DNA from: Pseudomonadota bacterium
GTDB lineage: Bacteria > Pseudomonadota > Gammaproteobacteria > Burkholderiales > Burkholderiaceae_B
Direction of reading: 5' to 3'
Length of the DNA: 35,553 nt
Assembly: GCA_023423975.1 (NCBI GenBank)
Contig: JAFAEO010000022.1
Location: forward strand, 1-35,553
Below, in pieces: positions 16,940 through 25,217 of the stretch; position 1 is the first letter of the stretch, and each line of letters starts with the position of its first letter. A program made the translations under genes and the position numbers. The notes under the pieces are model-generated. The model did no database searches and had not been told where the DNA came from. It saw nothing but the letters and a program-made list of their open reading frames with translations.

Positions 16940-17643
16940 TACGTTAATAAATCAGGTTGATCTGCCGATGCGTTGTGGCGTTCAATCCACTGGGCCGCTT
17001 CGACGATAGTCTCTACTATATCATTGACTTTCAGGTTTTGTACACTGTTTCCTTCGTTGTAACCATAAGGAACAATGAGTACCGGCATGCCTGCCGCTTG
17101 CGCCGCCTGGGCGTCGTTGACGGAGTCACCGATAAAAACGCAGTCTGTTGGAGCGACTTCCAGAAGGAAGCAGGCGTGCAGCACCGGGCCGGCATCCGGC
17201 TTGCGGGTCGGGCAGGTGTCACCGGAGACGATTGCGTCAAAAAACGATCGCAACCCGGTCTGAATCAGCAATTGCTCGGTAAATACGGTGGGCTTGTTGG
17301 TGACAACGGCCAGGCGAATACCGGCAGTCTTCATGGCTTTGAGCCCCTCGAGCACGCCTTCGAATACCGTGGACCGATCGCCATTGACCTGATGGTATGC
17401 GTCAATGAAATGCTCGCGGGCAACAATGAATGCTTCGGCGGTGACAACGGCTTGCTCGTCGCCCTCGGTCATGGCGCGACGCACCAGATTGTCGATTCCT
17501 TTGCCGACAAACTGGGCTATCAGCTCCTGGTGCAAAGGTGACAGCCCCAGCTTGATGCGCATGGCATTGGCCGCCTGGGCCAGATCGGGGATAGAGTCGA
17601 CCAGGGTGCCGTCAAGGTCGAGCAGTGCGGCGCGGATACTCAT
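16939..17643 (-). CDS. gph: Phosphoglycolate phosphatase
   Basis: A 234-residue HAD-superfamily hydrolase that dephosphorylates 2-phosphoglycolate, a by-product of DNA repair and oxygenase reactions. The nucleophile motif is DLDGTLVDS (Asp9, Asp11). The second motif is in VVTNKP, the lysine in CPTRKPDAGP, and the acidic pair in VFIGDSVNDAQAA. A helical cap lies between about residues 18 and 90. It overlaps rpe upstream by 4 bp and the trp leader frame downstream by one base. The rpe-gph-trpE order is common in beta- and gammaproteobacteria. Confidence 0.93.
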   Translation of the reverse strand: MSIRAALLDLDGTLVDSIPDLAQAANAMRIKLGLSPLHQELIAQFVGKGIDNLVRRAMTEGDEQAVVTAEAFIVAREHFIDAYHQVNGDRSTVFEGVLEGLKAMKTAGIRLAVVTNKPTVFTEQLLIQTGLRSFFDAIVSGDTCPTRKPDAGPVLHACFLLEVAPTDCVFIGDSVNDAQAAQAAGMPVLIVPYGYNEGNSVQNLKVNDIVETIVEAAQWIERHNASADQPDLLT

Positions 17644-18335
17644 GAGCGGTGCACTCCGGTAATTTGTTCGCGCATGCTGGCGATGACCGCGGCGTAGTCC
17701 TGCTGGCCAAAGATGGCAGAGCCGGCGACAAAGGTATCGGCGCCAGCCTCGTGGATTTGCGCGATATTGTCTGTTTTCACGCCGCCATCGACTTCAAGCA
17801 GAATGGTGTTGCCGGTTTTTTCCTGCCATGCGTCAATGCGCTGGCGGGTGGCGCGCAGTTTGTCCAGCGTAGACGGGATGAAAGACTGCCCGCCGAAACC
17901 AGGGTTAACCGACATAAGTAGAATCAGATCCAGGCGGTCCATGACGTGATCGAGCACCGACAGTGGCGTTGCGGGATTCAGTACCAGCCCGGCCTTGCAG
18001 CCATTGTCGCGGATCAGGGAAAGCGACCGGTCCACATGGCGCGATGCTTCCGGATGAAAGGAGATAATGTTGGCGCCGGCCTGGGCAAATTGCGGGATCA
18101 GGTCATCTACCGGCTCACACATCAGGTGTACGTCGATGGGGGCATCCGTACAGGGGCGAATGGCCTTGCACACCATGGGACCGATGGTCAGATTGGGCAC
18201 GTAATGGTTGTCCATTACGTCAAAATGAATCCAGTCGGCACCGGCGCTGATCACATTTCTGACTTCTTCGCCGAGCCGGGAAAAATCTGCTGACAGAATA
18301 CTGGGGGCGATGCGGGTAACGGGTTGTAATTCCAT
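17640..18335 (-). CDS. rpe: Ribulose-phosphate 3-epimerase
   Basis: A 231-residue TIM-barrel metalloenzyme interconverting ribulose 5-phosphate and xylulose 5-phosphate in the pentose phosphate or Calvin cycle. APSILSADFSRLGEE opens the barrel. Metal ligands are visible in WIHFDVMDNHYVPN, IDVHLM and LEVDGGV, and the phosphate site in VAGSAIFG. It is the first gene of the rpe-gph-trp run, so the main promoter probably lies in the 94 bp shared with divergent apaG. A -35-like TTGTAT occurs there, but I could not fix a promoter with confidence. Confidence 0.96.
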   Translation of the reverse strand: MELQPVTRIAPSILSADFSRLGEEVRNVISAGADWIHFDVMDNHYVPNLTIGPMVCKAIRPCTDAPIDVHLMCEPVDDLIPQFAQAGANIISFHPEASRHVDRSLSLIRDNGCKAGLVLNPATPLSVLDHVMDRLDLILLMSVNPGFGGQSFIPSTLDKLRATRQRIDAWQEKTGNTILLEVDGGVKTDNIAQIHEAGADTFVAGSAIFGQQDYAAVIASMREQITGVHRS

Positions 18336-18429
18336 GACAGCGTTTTTCTCCTGTAAGGGGGCGCACGAAGTACAATGAAGTCATATTATTCCATACAAAC
18401 ACGTTTAGCTTTCCGAGGATCCGGCACGA

Positions 18430-18801
18430 ATGGTAAATACAATAACGGTGGAGGTAACACCGCGCTATCTCGAAGAACAGTCCGACCCGTCTCGCTCGCA
18501 GTATGTCTTTGCCTATACCGTGAGAATTCGCAATACCGGTACAGCTGCTGCGCAGGTTATCAGTCGTCATTGGGTCATTACCGATGGCGATGAGAAAATA
18601 CAAGAGGTGCGCGGGCTGGGCATTGTCGGCGAACAGCCACTGATTGCCGCAGGCGATATATACGAATATACGAGCGGGTGTCCGCTAAATACTCCTTTTG
18701 GCACCATGAAGGGCAGCTACCACTGCGTGGGCGAAAACGGTGTTCCGTTCGACGTGGACATTCCCGAATTCATTTTGACGCTCCCGCGAACGCTGCACTG
18801 A
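18430..18801 (+). CDS. apaG: ApaG-family protein
   Basis: A 123-residue beta-sandwich (fibronectin III-like) protein. ITVEVTPRYLEEQSDP, YVFAYTVRIRNTG, SRHWVITDGDEKIQEVRGLGIVGEQP and YEYTSGCPLNTPFGTMKGSY are the conserved ApaG blocks. In Salmonella ApaG has been linked to Co2+ resistance and Mg2+ efflux, but the molecular function is not settled. GAGGA precedes the ATG by about 11 bases. It is divergent from rpe and followed by mltA after 63 bp. Confidence 0.95.
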   Translation: MVNTITVEVTPRYLEEQSDPSRSQYVFAYTVRIRNTGTAAAQVISRHWVITDGDEKIQEVRGLGIVGEQPLIAAGDIYEYTSGCPLNTPFGTMKGSYHCVGENGVPFDVDIPEFILTLPRTLH

Positions 18802-18864
18802 TTGCCCTATCACCGTTACTGTGTCATCGGGCTTGTCTTCCATTATTTGTCTGGATCAATAAAT

Positions 18865-20148
18865 ATGAAAAATCCGCAAGCACCAAATAGGCTACTGCCT
18901 GCAGCCGTGGCTGCACTTGTCCTGCTGGCAAGTTGTTCGACGCAAGAGGCGGGCAGGCAGCCGTCGGAGTCGTCGTTCTCCATGACCGCGCCCCTGTCAG
19001 TGCCGGACCAGTCGGCCTTTGCGCCAACGCCACCGCGACCGCTGGCAGGACAGTACAGCCAGGTTGCCTGGTCGTCGCTGCCCGGATGGAATGCGGATGA
19101 CGCCCGCCATTTATGGCTGACTTTTTATAACAACTGTCGTGGCCTGATGCGCCCGGTCAGCGGCTCCAAGGCCATGCCAGCGCGTGCTGCCCCTGCTGTC
19201 TGGCAGCCGGTGTGCCAGGCCGCTGCGCAGTCGGGTATTGATCCGCGCAGCAACGATGCGGCTGCGGTCAAGGCCTTCCTGGAGCAACATCTGCAGCCGT
19301 GGCAGGTCGCGGAAAACGGCAAATCAACCAACACCGTCACGGGCTACTATGAGCCGGTGGTGCACGGTTCGCGTTCTCAGGGCGGCCAGTATCAGTGGCC
19401 AATGTATGCCACCCCCGATGATCTGCTCACCATCGATCTGGGCCAGCAATATCCTGAACTGGCCGGCAAGCGGATTCGCGGCAAGCTCTCGGACAAGACA
19501 ATTGTGCCCTACGACACGCGCGCACAAATTGGCCAACGCGACACCAAGCCGCCGGTCATTGTCTGGCTGAATGACCCGGTCGAGGCGTTTTTCCTGCAGG
19601 TGCAGGGGTCCGGCCGGGTACAGCTGGAAGATGGCTCCATGATCCGCCTGGCTTACGCCAACCATAATGGCCGTCCTTACAGCTCCATCGGCAAGTGGTT
19701 GGCTGACAAGGGCGAATTGCCGCTGGCGCAGGCCAATATGCAGAATATCAAGGCCTGGGCCAAAGCTCACCCGGATCGGGTTGATGAAATGCTTAACGCC
19801 AATCAGGCCATGGTGTTCTTCCGCGAAGAGGCGCTGTCTGATGATGCGGCAGGCCCCAAGGGCGCCTATGGCATACCATTGGTAGCAGAACGCTCGGTGG
19901 CGGTCGATCCCAATTATGTGCCATTGGGCAGCCCATTGTATCTGGCGACCACCCGACCGCACTCGACCCAGCCGATGCAACGCGTTGTCTTTGCACAGGA
20001 CACGGGTGCTGCCATCAAAGGGGTGGCGCGAACTGACTTTTTCTGGGGGTCGGGCGATGCGGCGGGCGAGCTGGCGGGCCGCATGAAACAGACTGGCCGG
20101 GTATGGATTCTCTGGCCGCGCAGCGCAGGAGTTCCGGAGGCGCGATGA
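18865..20148 (+). CDS. mltA: Membrane-bound lytic murein transglycosylase A
   Basis: A 427-residue outer-membrane lipoprotein that cleaves peptidoglycan to 1,6-anhydromuropeptides. The signal peptide ends in the lipobox LLASC (Cys24). The MltA domain carries TGYYEPVVHGSRS and the VQGSGRVQLEDGSMIRLAYA block. The C-terminal 3D domain has FAQDTGAAIKGVARTDFFWG, with catalytic Asp379. I chose ATG 18865 because it gives a compact signal peptide; the frame is open further upstream but adds 21 implausible residues. The stop overlaps the next gene's start by 4 bp (ATGA). Confidence 0.95.
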   Translation: MKNPQAPNRLLPAAVAALVLLASCSTQEAGRQPSESSFSMTAPLSVPDQSAFAPTPPRPLAGQYSQVAWSSLPGWNADDARHLWLTFYNNCRGLMRPVSGSKAMPARAAPAVWQPVCQAAAQSGIDPRSNDAAAVKAFLEQHLQPWQVAENGKSTNTVTGYYEPVVHGSRSQGGQYQWPMYATPDDLLTIDLGQQYPELAGKRIRGKLSDKTIVPYDTRAQIGQRDTKPPVIVWLNDPVEAFFLQVQGSGRVQLEDGSMIRLAYANHNGRPYSSIGKWLADKGELPLAQANMQNIKAWAKAHPDRVDEMLNANQAMVFFREEALSDDAAGPKGAYGIPLVAERSVAVDPNYVPLGSPLYLATTRPHSTQPMQRVVFAQDTGAAIKGVARTDFFWGSGDAAGELAGRMKQTGRVWILWPRSAGVPEAR

Positions 20149-21314
20149 AACACGATGTGATTGTCTGTGGTGCCGGTATTGCGGGAATGGCCAGCGCACT
20201 GGCGCTGACCCGGGCCGGCGTGAATGTGGCGGTGTTGGCGCCCAAGCGGGCTCCTGCGCGCATGCCGGGCGAGCAATATCACCCGCGCGTGTATGCCATT
20301 TCCGAAGCCAGCCAGGCACTGCTTGCATCGCTAGGCATCTGGGACGCCATGCCGCAGGAACGGATCACGCCGGTCGATGCCATGCAGGTCAATGGCGATC
20401 GCGACGGACAGGTAGTGCTGGATGCCTGGCAGGCTGCCAAATCCCATCTGGCATGGATTGTCGAATCGGGTGAAATTGAACGGGCCCTGTTCCAGGCGCT
20501 GACAATTTATGGTGTGCCCTGGATTGACGATACGATGCAAGCCTGGCAGCCAGGACAGGTGACAACGGCCAGTGGCGTAACGCTGCAGGCACAGTTGTTT
20601 ATCGGTGCCGACGGGGCCCGCTCGCCGCTGCGCAGCGCTGCTGCCATGGCGCACCAGAAAAAAGACTATGGCGATCAGGGGCTGGTCACGCATTTGACTT
20701 GCGAAAAGCCCCATATGAATACGGCATACCAGTGGTTTAACAATCATCATGTACTGGCGTTTCTGCCCATGCCTGATACCAGTGAAGGGCATCAGGTGTC
20801 GCTGGTCTGGTCGGTTGACGATGTAACGGCTGACCGGTTCCTGCAAATGGATGAGGCAACGCTGGGCCAGGCGCTACCGGAAACCCTCAATCAGGTGGCG
20901 CAGGGGTGCCTGGGTACACTTAAGGTGCGTGCGCGCCTGCATGGCTTTCCCTTAACGCTGGAAAAGGCGCAAATGGCGGCCCCGGGCGTGGCGCTGGTGG
21001 GCGATGCGGCGCATCGGGTCCATCCGCTGGCAGGGCAGGGTCTCAATCTTGGGCTGGGCGACGTTAAGGCGCTCACGCAAGTGTTGAACGAAAAAGAGGC
21101 ATTCCGGTCCTATGGAGACCTGCGTGTGCTCGAACGTTATGCCCGTACGCGTGCCGCCGATGTCATGGCTATGCGTGTGGCGACCGATGGGCTATACCAG
21201 TTGTTTGCCCGCGACCTGCCGGCACTGCCGTTTCTGCGCAATGCGGGCATGAATCTGGTGCAGCAGCTTCCCTGGGTCAAGCGGCAATTGATTGCCGGGG
21301 CATCAGGGTTGTGA
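20145..21314 (+). CDS. UbiH/UbiF/COQ6-family FAD-dependent monooxygenase
   Basis: A 389-residue flavoprotein hydroxylase, most likely one of the ring hydroxylases of ubiquinone synthesis. The N-terminal dinucleotide fold is GAGIAG (9-14), the DG motif is FIGADGARSPLR (152-163), and the second FAD motif is GDAAHRVHPLAGQGLNLGLGD (286-306), characteristic of the UbiH/Coq6 group. Which position it hydroxylates cannot be told from sequence. I start at ATG 20145, which overlaps the mltA stop; the frame extends upstream to 20103, but that extension has no FAD-fold homology. ubiX, elsewhere in the window, belongs to the same pathway. Confidence 0.88.
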   Translation: MKHDVIVCGAGIAGMASALALTRAGVNVAVLAPKRAPARMPGEQYHPRVYAISEASQALLASLGIWDAMPQERITPVDAMQVNGDRDGQVVLDAWQAAKSHLAWIVESGEIERALFQALTIYGVPWIDDTMQAWQPGQVTTASGVTLQAQLFIGADGARSPLRSAAAMAHQKKDYGDQGLVTHLTCEKPHMNTAYQWFNNHHVLAFLPMPDTSEGHQVSLVWSVDDVTADRFLQMDEATLGQALPETLNQVAQGCLGTLKVRARLHGFPLTLEKAQMAAPGVALVGDAAHRVHPLAGQGLNLGLGDVKALTQVLNEKEAFRSYGDLRVLERYARTRAADVMAMRVATDGLYQLFARDLPALPFLRNAGMNLVQQLPWVKRQLIAGASGL

Positions 21315-21492
21315 CTGTCCTGGGAGAGAGACATCGCTGCGCGAGCGCCGTGCCGGCACCTGCGCAAGACGGTGGCCAGTAAAACCGTGTCGGTGACAGC
21401 CACCGGGCACAAGAGCGCCTTGCACGTCTGATGCAAGGCTTCGTTGGCGGCAACGCCACTCAATAGGTTTCTGTTGTAAGGGATGTAAGGTA

Positions 21493-22254
21493 ATGGGATT
21501 GAATTGGATAAACGCACGCACCGTGCAGCGATACCAACGGGCGGCGCTGGCAGGCTTGTTGACGCTGGCCGCAGGTGCTTTTGCTGCGCCGGCAGTACAG
21601 GCACAGACGACTGATAATGCAAAGCTAGAAAGCGTTCGGGACGCAGTCAAAAAGGCCTTTGATGTTGAAGTGACCCGCGTTCAGCCGACCGATTATGCCA
21701 ATCTGTATGAAGTGCAGCTGGGCGGCAATATCGTGTATACCAACGAAAAGGCCGAGTTTGTGCTGGCCGGTAATCTGGTCGACGCCAAAACAAAACGCGA
21801 TGTAACCACCGAGCGGATCGAGGAAATTTCCAAAGTGGATTTTTCCACCTTGCCACTGGCTCAGGCAGTCAAGCTGGTCAAGGGCAACGGCGCACGCAAA
21901 ATGGCCGTGTTCGAGGACCCCAACTGCGGCTATTGCAAAAAGTTGCATAAGGAACTGGCGACGATGGATAACGTTACCGTGTACACCTTTCTGTTTCCCA
22001 TCCTGGCACCCGATTCAGTGACCAAAGCCAACAACGTATGGTGCGCCAAAGACCAGGCCACCGTATGGACTGATTGGATGAACAAGGGTGTTGAACCGCC
22101 TGATGCCACCTGCGAGACACCTATCGAGAAAAATCTCGCCTTGGGCCAGAAACTGGCTGTGCAGGGCACGCCGGCCATCTTCTTTGAGAGCGGTCATCGC
22201 GTCAACGGCTATGTACCGGCCGCCCGCCTCAATCAGGAACTGGATCGCAAGTGA
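21493..22254 (+). CDS. dsbC: Periplasmic disulfide isomerase DsbC
   Basis: A 253-residue periplasmic protein that reshuffles wrong disulfides and is kept reduced by DsbD. A signal peptide with likely cleavage after AVQA (residue 37) is followed by the N-terminal dimerisation domain (YEVQLGGNIVYTNEKAEFVLAG). The thioredoxin domain has FEDPNCGYCKK with the active-site CGYC at 145-148. A cis-proline is seen in VQGTPAIFFESG, and a structural disulfide is possible between the later cysteines (WCAKD and ATCET). AAGGGATGTAAGG before the ATG supports the start. It is 178 bp from the monooxygenase gene and may have its own promoter. Confidence 0.95.
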   Translation: MGLNWINARTVQRYQRAALAGLLTLAAGAFAAPAVQAQTTDNAKLESVRDAVKKAFDVEVTRVQPTDYANLYEVQLGGNIVYTNEKAEFVLAGNLVDAKTKRDVTTERIEEISKVDFSTLPLAQAVKLVKGNGARKMAVFEDPNCGYCKKLHKELATMDNVTVYTFLFPILAPDSVTKANNVWCAKDQATVWTDWMNKGVEPPDATCETPIEKNLALGQKLAVQGTPAIFFESGHRVNGYVPAARLNQELDRK

Positions 22255-22261
22255 TTTATCG

Positions 22262-22318
22262 CCTGTCGGCCCTGACAGGCTGGCTTGTGCCGGTGAACGT
22301 ACCTGTCAGGCCGACAGG
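22262..22318. repeat. Double palindrome / 17-bp inverted repeat at the dsbC 3' end
   Basis: Arms at 22262-22279 and 22302-22318 are complementary over 17 bp with one bulged C and are separated by 22 bases. Each arm is itself a palindrome (CCTGTC, 5-6 bases, GACAGG), so the DNA can form one long or two short hairpins. It lies between convergent genes, and the right arm includes the last codons of the nucleotidase. No U-tract follows on either strand, so it looks more like a REP-type element than a standard terminator. Confidence 0.6.
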
Positions 22319-23034
22319 GCAAAGGGATGGGTCAGCAGTTGCTGGACAGAGTTGACGCGCAGGTCCACATAGGCCGGCCGCATACGCTGCATGGAGCTGA
22401 ACGGCGTGCCGCGATGAAAGATGTGCACGGTCTTCATATGCAGCTGTTTGGCTGTTTTCAGGTTCTTCAATGTGTCTTCAACCAGAATGGTGCGAGTCGG
22501 CTCACATTGCAACTGCACCAGCAACTGCTGCATCAGCGCCGGTGAGGGTTTGGGCCGGAACCGGCCCTGCAGGCACATTTCGTTGATGGAACAGATTCCC
22601 GCAAAGCACTGCCGCACATTCAGGCGCTCCAGAACGATTCTGGCGTAATGCATGGGCGCATTCGTGACCACATACTTGATGCCTGGCACGGCATTGAGCA
22701 TGGCAGACAGGTTTTTCTCAATTTTGGTGTTGCCGGCAATATCAAAGTCATGACTCAAATGCAGGAAATCGGCGGCTTTCACATTGTGATGCCGCACCAT
22801 CCCGATCAGCGTCGCGCCATAGCGCGCCCAGTAGGTCTTGCGCAAAACGGTTGCTTCGTCTTCGTCAATATCCAGCGATTGCATGACGGCCCGTGTCATG
22901 CTCTGGTTGATGTGTCCGAAGATAGCGTGCGAGGCGTCGTGCAGGGTGTTGTCCAGGTCAAACAGCCATACGCGTGGCGTGCGGGTATGGCGCACCAGCG
23001 GTTGCAAGGGTTTGATGAGCGGGGTACAGATCAT
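22306..23034 (-). CDS. HAD-family pyrimidine 5'-nucleotidase
   Basis: A 242-residue HAD hydrolase of the pyrimidine 5'-nucleotidase (SDT1/YjjG-like) type. The nucleophile motif is WLFDLDNTLHDAS (Asp27 and Asp29 by count from the ATG at 23034). The following cap region begins HAIFGHINQSMTRAV, and later motifs are YVVTNAP, the lysine in GRFRPKPSP and TILVEDTLKNLKTA. The likely role is dephosphorylation of pyrimidine nucleotides or clearance of non-canonical ones. It lies 49 bp downstream of argB on the same strand. The first 22 residues before the HAD motif are not conserved, so the start could be internal. Confidence 0.85.
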   Translation of the reverse strand: MICTPLIKPLQPLVRHTRTPRVWLFDLDNTLHDASHAIFGHINQSMTRAVMQSLDIDEDEATVLRKTYWARYGATLIGMVRHHNVKAADFLHLSHDFDIAGNTKIEKNLSAMLNAVPGIKYVVTNAPMHYARIVLERLNVRQCFAGICSINEMCLQGRFRPKPSPALMQQLLVQLQCEPTRTILVEDTLKNLKTAKQLHMKTVHIFHRGTPFSSMQRMRPAYVDLRVNSVQQLLTHPFALSA

Positions 23035-23083
23035 GCCGGAACAGCAACACCTGCGACGCTTAACAACAACGCCGCATACGTGA

Positions 23084-23986
23084 TCATGAGGTGATCATGG
23101 TGCCGACACCCTTGTCCGTCAGGATTTCCAGCAACAGACAGTGAGCGACCCGGCCGTCGACGACATGCACGGAATTCACACCGTTGCGGGCAGCATCCAG
23201 CGCCGATGAAATTTTGGGCAGCATGCCGCCGGAGATGGTGCCGTCAGCAAACAATTCATCAATGGTCTTGGCCGACAGCTTGCGCAGCAGCTGGCCTGAT
23301 TTATCCAGTACGCCCGGGGTGTTGGTCATCATCAGCAGCTTCTCTGCCTGAAGGACTTCGGCCATTTTGCCGGCGACCACGTCGGCGTTGATGTTGTAGA
23401 CATCACCTTCTTCCGGGTCATAGCCGATGGGGGAAATAACGGGAATGAACTGATCATCCTGCAGGGCCTTGACCACAGAGGGGTCAATGCTGGAAATATC
23501 CCCTACAAAACCGATATCCAGCGGCGCGTCGGGGTTTTCCTTGTTGGGCATCAGCTTCTTGCGAGCCTGGATCAGGCCGCCGTCCTTGCCGGTGAGGCCC
23601 ACGGCCTTGCCGCCAGCCTCGTTGATCATCATGACGATATCCTGCTGGACCTGACCACCCAGCACCCATTCCACTACTTCCATAGTGTCGGCATCGGTCA
23701 CGCGCATGCCCTGGATAAAGTTGCCTTCTTTGCCAAGACGCTTGAGCGCGCTGTCAATTTGCGGACCACCGCCGTGGATCACCACCGGGTTCAGGCCGAT
23801 CAGCTTGAGCAGTACGACATCTCTGGCGAAACTGCGCTGCAGCCGTTCTTCAACCATGGCGTTGCCGCCGTATTTGATCACGACAGTCTTGCCGTGGAAC
23901 TTCCGGATATACGGCAAAGACTCGGAAATAATGTCGGCCTTGATTGCCGGTGAAACAGCGTTGATATCCAGGGGGGTGTCAGACAT
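23084..23986 (-). CDS. argB: Acetylglutamate kinase
   Basis: A 300-residue amino-acid kinase performing the second step of arginine synthesis, phosphorylating N-acetylglutamate. VVIKYGGNAMVE holds the catalytic lysine, followed by VVIHGGGPQID, KRLGKEGNFIQGMRVTD and the closing KISSALDAARNGVNSVHVVDGR. The stretch FIQGMRVTDADTMEVVEWVL is typical of the family. I start at ATG 23986 (MSDTPLDIN); the 28 upstream codons read like non-coding translation. It follows the TlpA-like gene by 22 bp. No other arginine gene is nearby. Confidence 0.96.
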   Translation of the reverse strand: MSDTPLDINAVSPAIKADIISESLPYIRKFHGKTVVIKYGGNAMVEERLQRSFARDVVLLKLIGLNPVVIHGGGPQIDSALKRLGKEGNFIQGMRVTDADTMEVVEWVLGGQVQQDIVMMINEAGGKAVGLTGKDGGLIQARKKLMPNKENPDAPLDIGFVGDISSIDPSVVKALQDDQFIPVISPIGYDPEEGDVYNINADVVAGKMAEVLQAEKLLMMTNTPGVLDKSGQLLRKLSAKTIDELFADGTISGGMLPKISSALDAARNGVNSVHVVDGRVAHCLLLEILTDKGVGTMITS

Positions 23987-24008
23987 GCTAGCTCGCGTTT
24001 GCTGAAAG

Positions 24009-24500
24009 TTAGTTTTGTGCCAGAGTATTTTCCAGCGTTTTGATGAAATCTTTTTTATCGTAATTGCCAATATAGCGTTTGACTATATTGCCCTGACGAT
24101 CCAGCAAAAACGCCACCGGTGTGAATTTGATATCGTCAAAGGCTTTGGCGGCACTGCCATCGCTGTCAAGCGTAACGGTAAACGGCAGTTTTTTGTCTGC
24201 TGTGTAGTTTTTTACGAAATTAGGGGGATCATAAGCCATGGCCACGGCAACGGTCTCATAGCCTTTGTCGTGATAGGTATTATAGTAGCCGATGGTATCG
24301 GGCATTTGCGCGATACAGGTCACGCAGCTGGTGGCCCAGAATTTGACCAGCACCACCTTGCCCTTGAGGTCGGCGGTCTGGAACTGACGCCCGTCCAGCG
24401 TGGTAAACGTGACATCGGGCGCAGCCTTGGATGAGGTCATCATGAACCCGCCCGCTACGGCGGCCACGGCTAGTACAGCAGGAAGAACGATTTTTTTCAT
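24009..24500 (-). CDS. TlpA/ResA-like thiol-disulfide oxidoreductase, exported
   Basis: A 163-residue thioredoxin-fold protein with an N-terminal signal or anchor (MKKIVLPAVLAVAAVAGGFM) placing it in the periplasm. The active site is Cys59-Val-Thr-Cys62 in KFWATSCVTCIAQMP, and a cis-proline lies in FTPVAFLLDRQG. The redox partner is unknown; relatives act in cytochrome c maturation or in protecting periplasmic thiols. It sits 12 bp after the dolP-like gene and 22 bp before argB, so it is probably co-transcribed. Confidence 0.88.
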   Translation of the reverse strand: MKKIVLPAVLAVAAVAGGFMMTSSKAAPDVTFTTLDGRQFQTADLKGKVVLVKFWATSCVTCIAQMPDTIGYYNTYHDKGYETVAVAMAYDPPNFVKNYTADKKLPFTVTLDSDGSAAKAFDDIKFTPVAFLLDRQGNIVKRYIGNYDKKDFIKTLENTLAQN

Positions 24501-24512
24501 GGATATTCGATT

Positions 24513-25217
24513 TTATTCCAGAGGGAAAGTTTGCACGGCACCTGAAGAGGGATCGGTTCCAGTGCCGGGCACCGTTGTAGGTGCGCCCGTGCCGCCGGTT
24601 GTCGCGTTCAGGCTGCTGCCCGAAACAATATCAAATACCTTAACAACCCGGCTTACGCCGCTGACGCCGGCAGCAGCCGAGGCTGCGCGCTGTCCTTCAA
24701 GGTCGGTGACCTGACCCATCAGATAGACGACACCACGGGTAGTGATCACATTGATGGATCCTGATGGGACCTGTTTGGTGGCCAAAAGTTCCGCCTTAAC
24801 GCGTGAAGTAATCCAGGTTTCATTGCTGCGGGTGCTGAAAGAGGCGCGAGGGCCCACTGTTAGCTGGTTGTCGACGCGTTTGACGTCGGTGGCGTTGCGC
24901 GCCGTGGTTTCGGCCGACTGCTTGGCCGCTTCTGTGGGTACTTCGCCGGTCAGCAGAACGCGCTGGTTATAGGATGAGACAATGACACGACCGGCCTCGC
25001 CGATGCTTTCGTTGATCGTATTCTGGGTGCGTCGTTCAATGTTCTTGTCCACCAGTTGTATGCCGGCCGAGCGCCGGTCCACGGCCACGATGGCGGTGCC
25101 GCCTGCGGCAGCCCCGACAATCAGAGGTACGCAACCGGCCAGCAGCGAGCACGACAGTGAAATGGCAACCAGGGCAGTGGCAGGGCGGGACAGGGTAAAT
25201 GGGCGCGATACACTCAT
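24513..25217 (-). CDS. dolP: BON-domain outer-membrane lipoprotein, DolP-like
   Basis: A 234-residue lipoprotein with lipobox LLAGC (Cys29), followed by a Gly/Ala-rich stretch VGAAAGGTAIVAVDRRSAGIQ typical of DolP/YraP. Two BON domains follow, roughly at residues 50-115 (with VIVSSYNQRVLLTGEVPTEA) and 125-190 (with INVITTRGVVYLMGQVTDLE). The last 40 residues are a Gly/Thr/Pro-rich tail absent from the short E. coli protein. DolP supports outer-membrane integrity and BAM function in E. coli. Its start overlaps the upstream SIS gene by 4 bp. Confidence 0.9.
   Translation of the reverse strand: MSVSRPFTLSRPATALVAISLSCSLLAGCVPLIVGAAAGGTAIVAVDRRSAGIQLVDKNIERRTQNTINESIGEAGRVIVSSYNQRVLLTGEVPTEAAKQSAETTARNATDVKRVDNQLTVGPRASFSTRSNETWITSRVKAELLATKQVPSGSINVITTRGVVYLMGQVTDLEGQRAASAAAGVSGVSRVVKVFDIVSGSSLNATTGGTGAPTTVPGTGTDPSSGAVQTFPLE

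Noticed and set aside
19324..20328. 334-codon minus-strand open frame opposite mltA
   Set aside because: mltA on the plus strand has a lipobox, MltA and 3D motifs; the antisense product has no recognisable pattern and only reflects high GC.
21370..21405. CGGTGGC/GCCACCG inverted repeat upstream of dsbC
   Set aside because: A 7-bp repeat with a 22-base loop in GC-rich DNA is expected by chance and has no associated promoter element that I can see.
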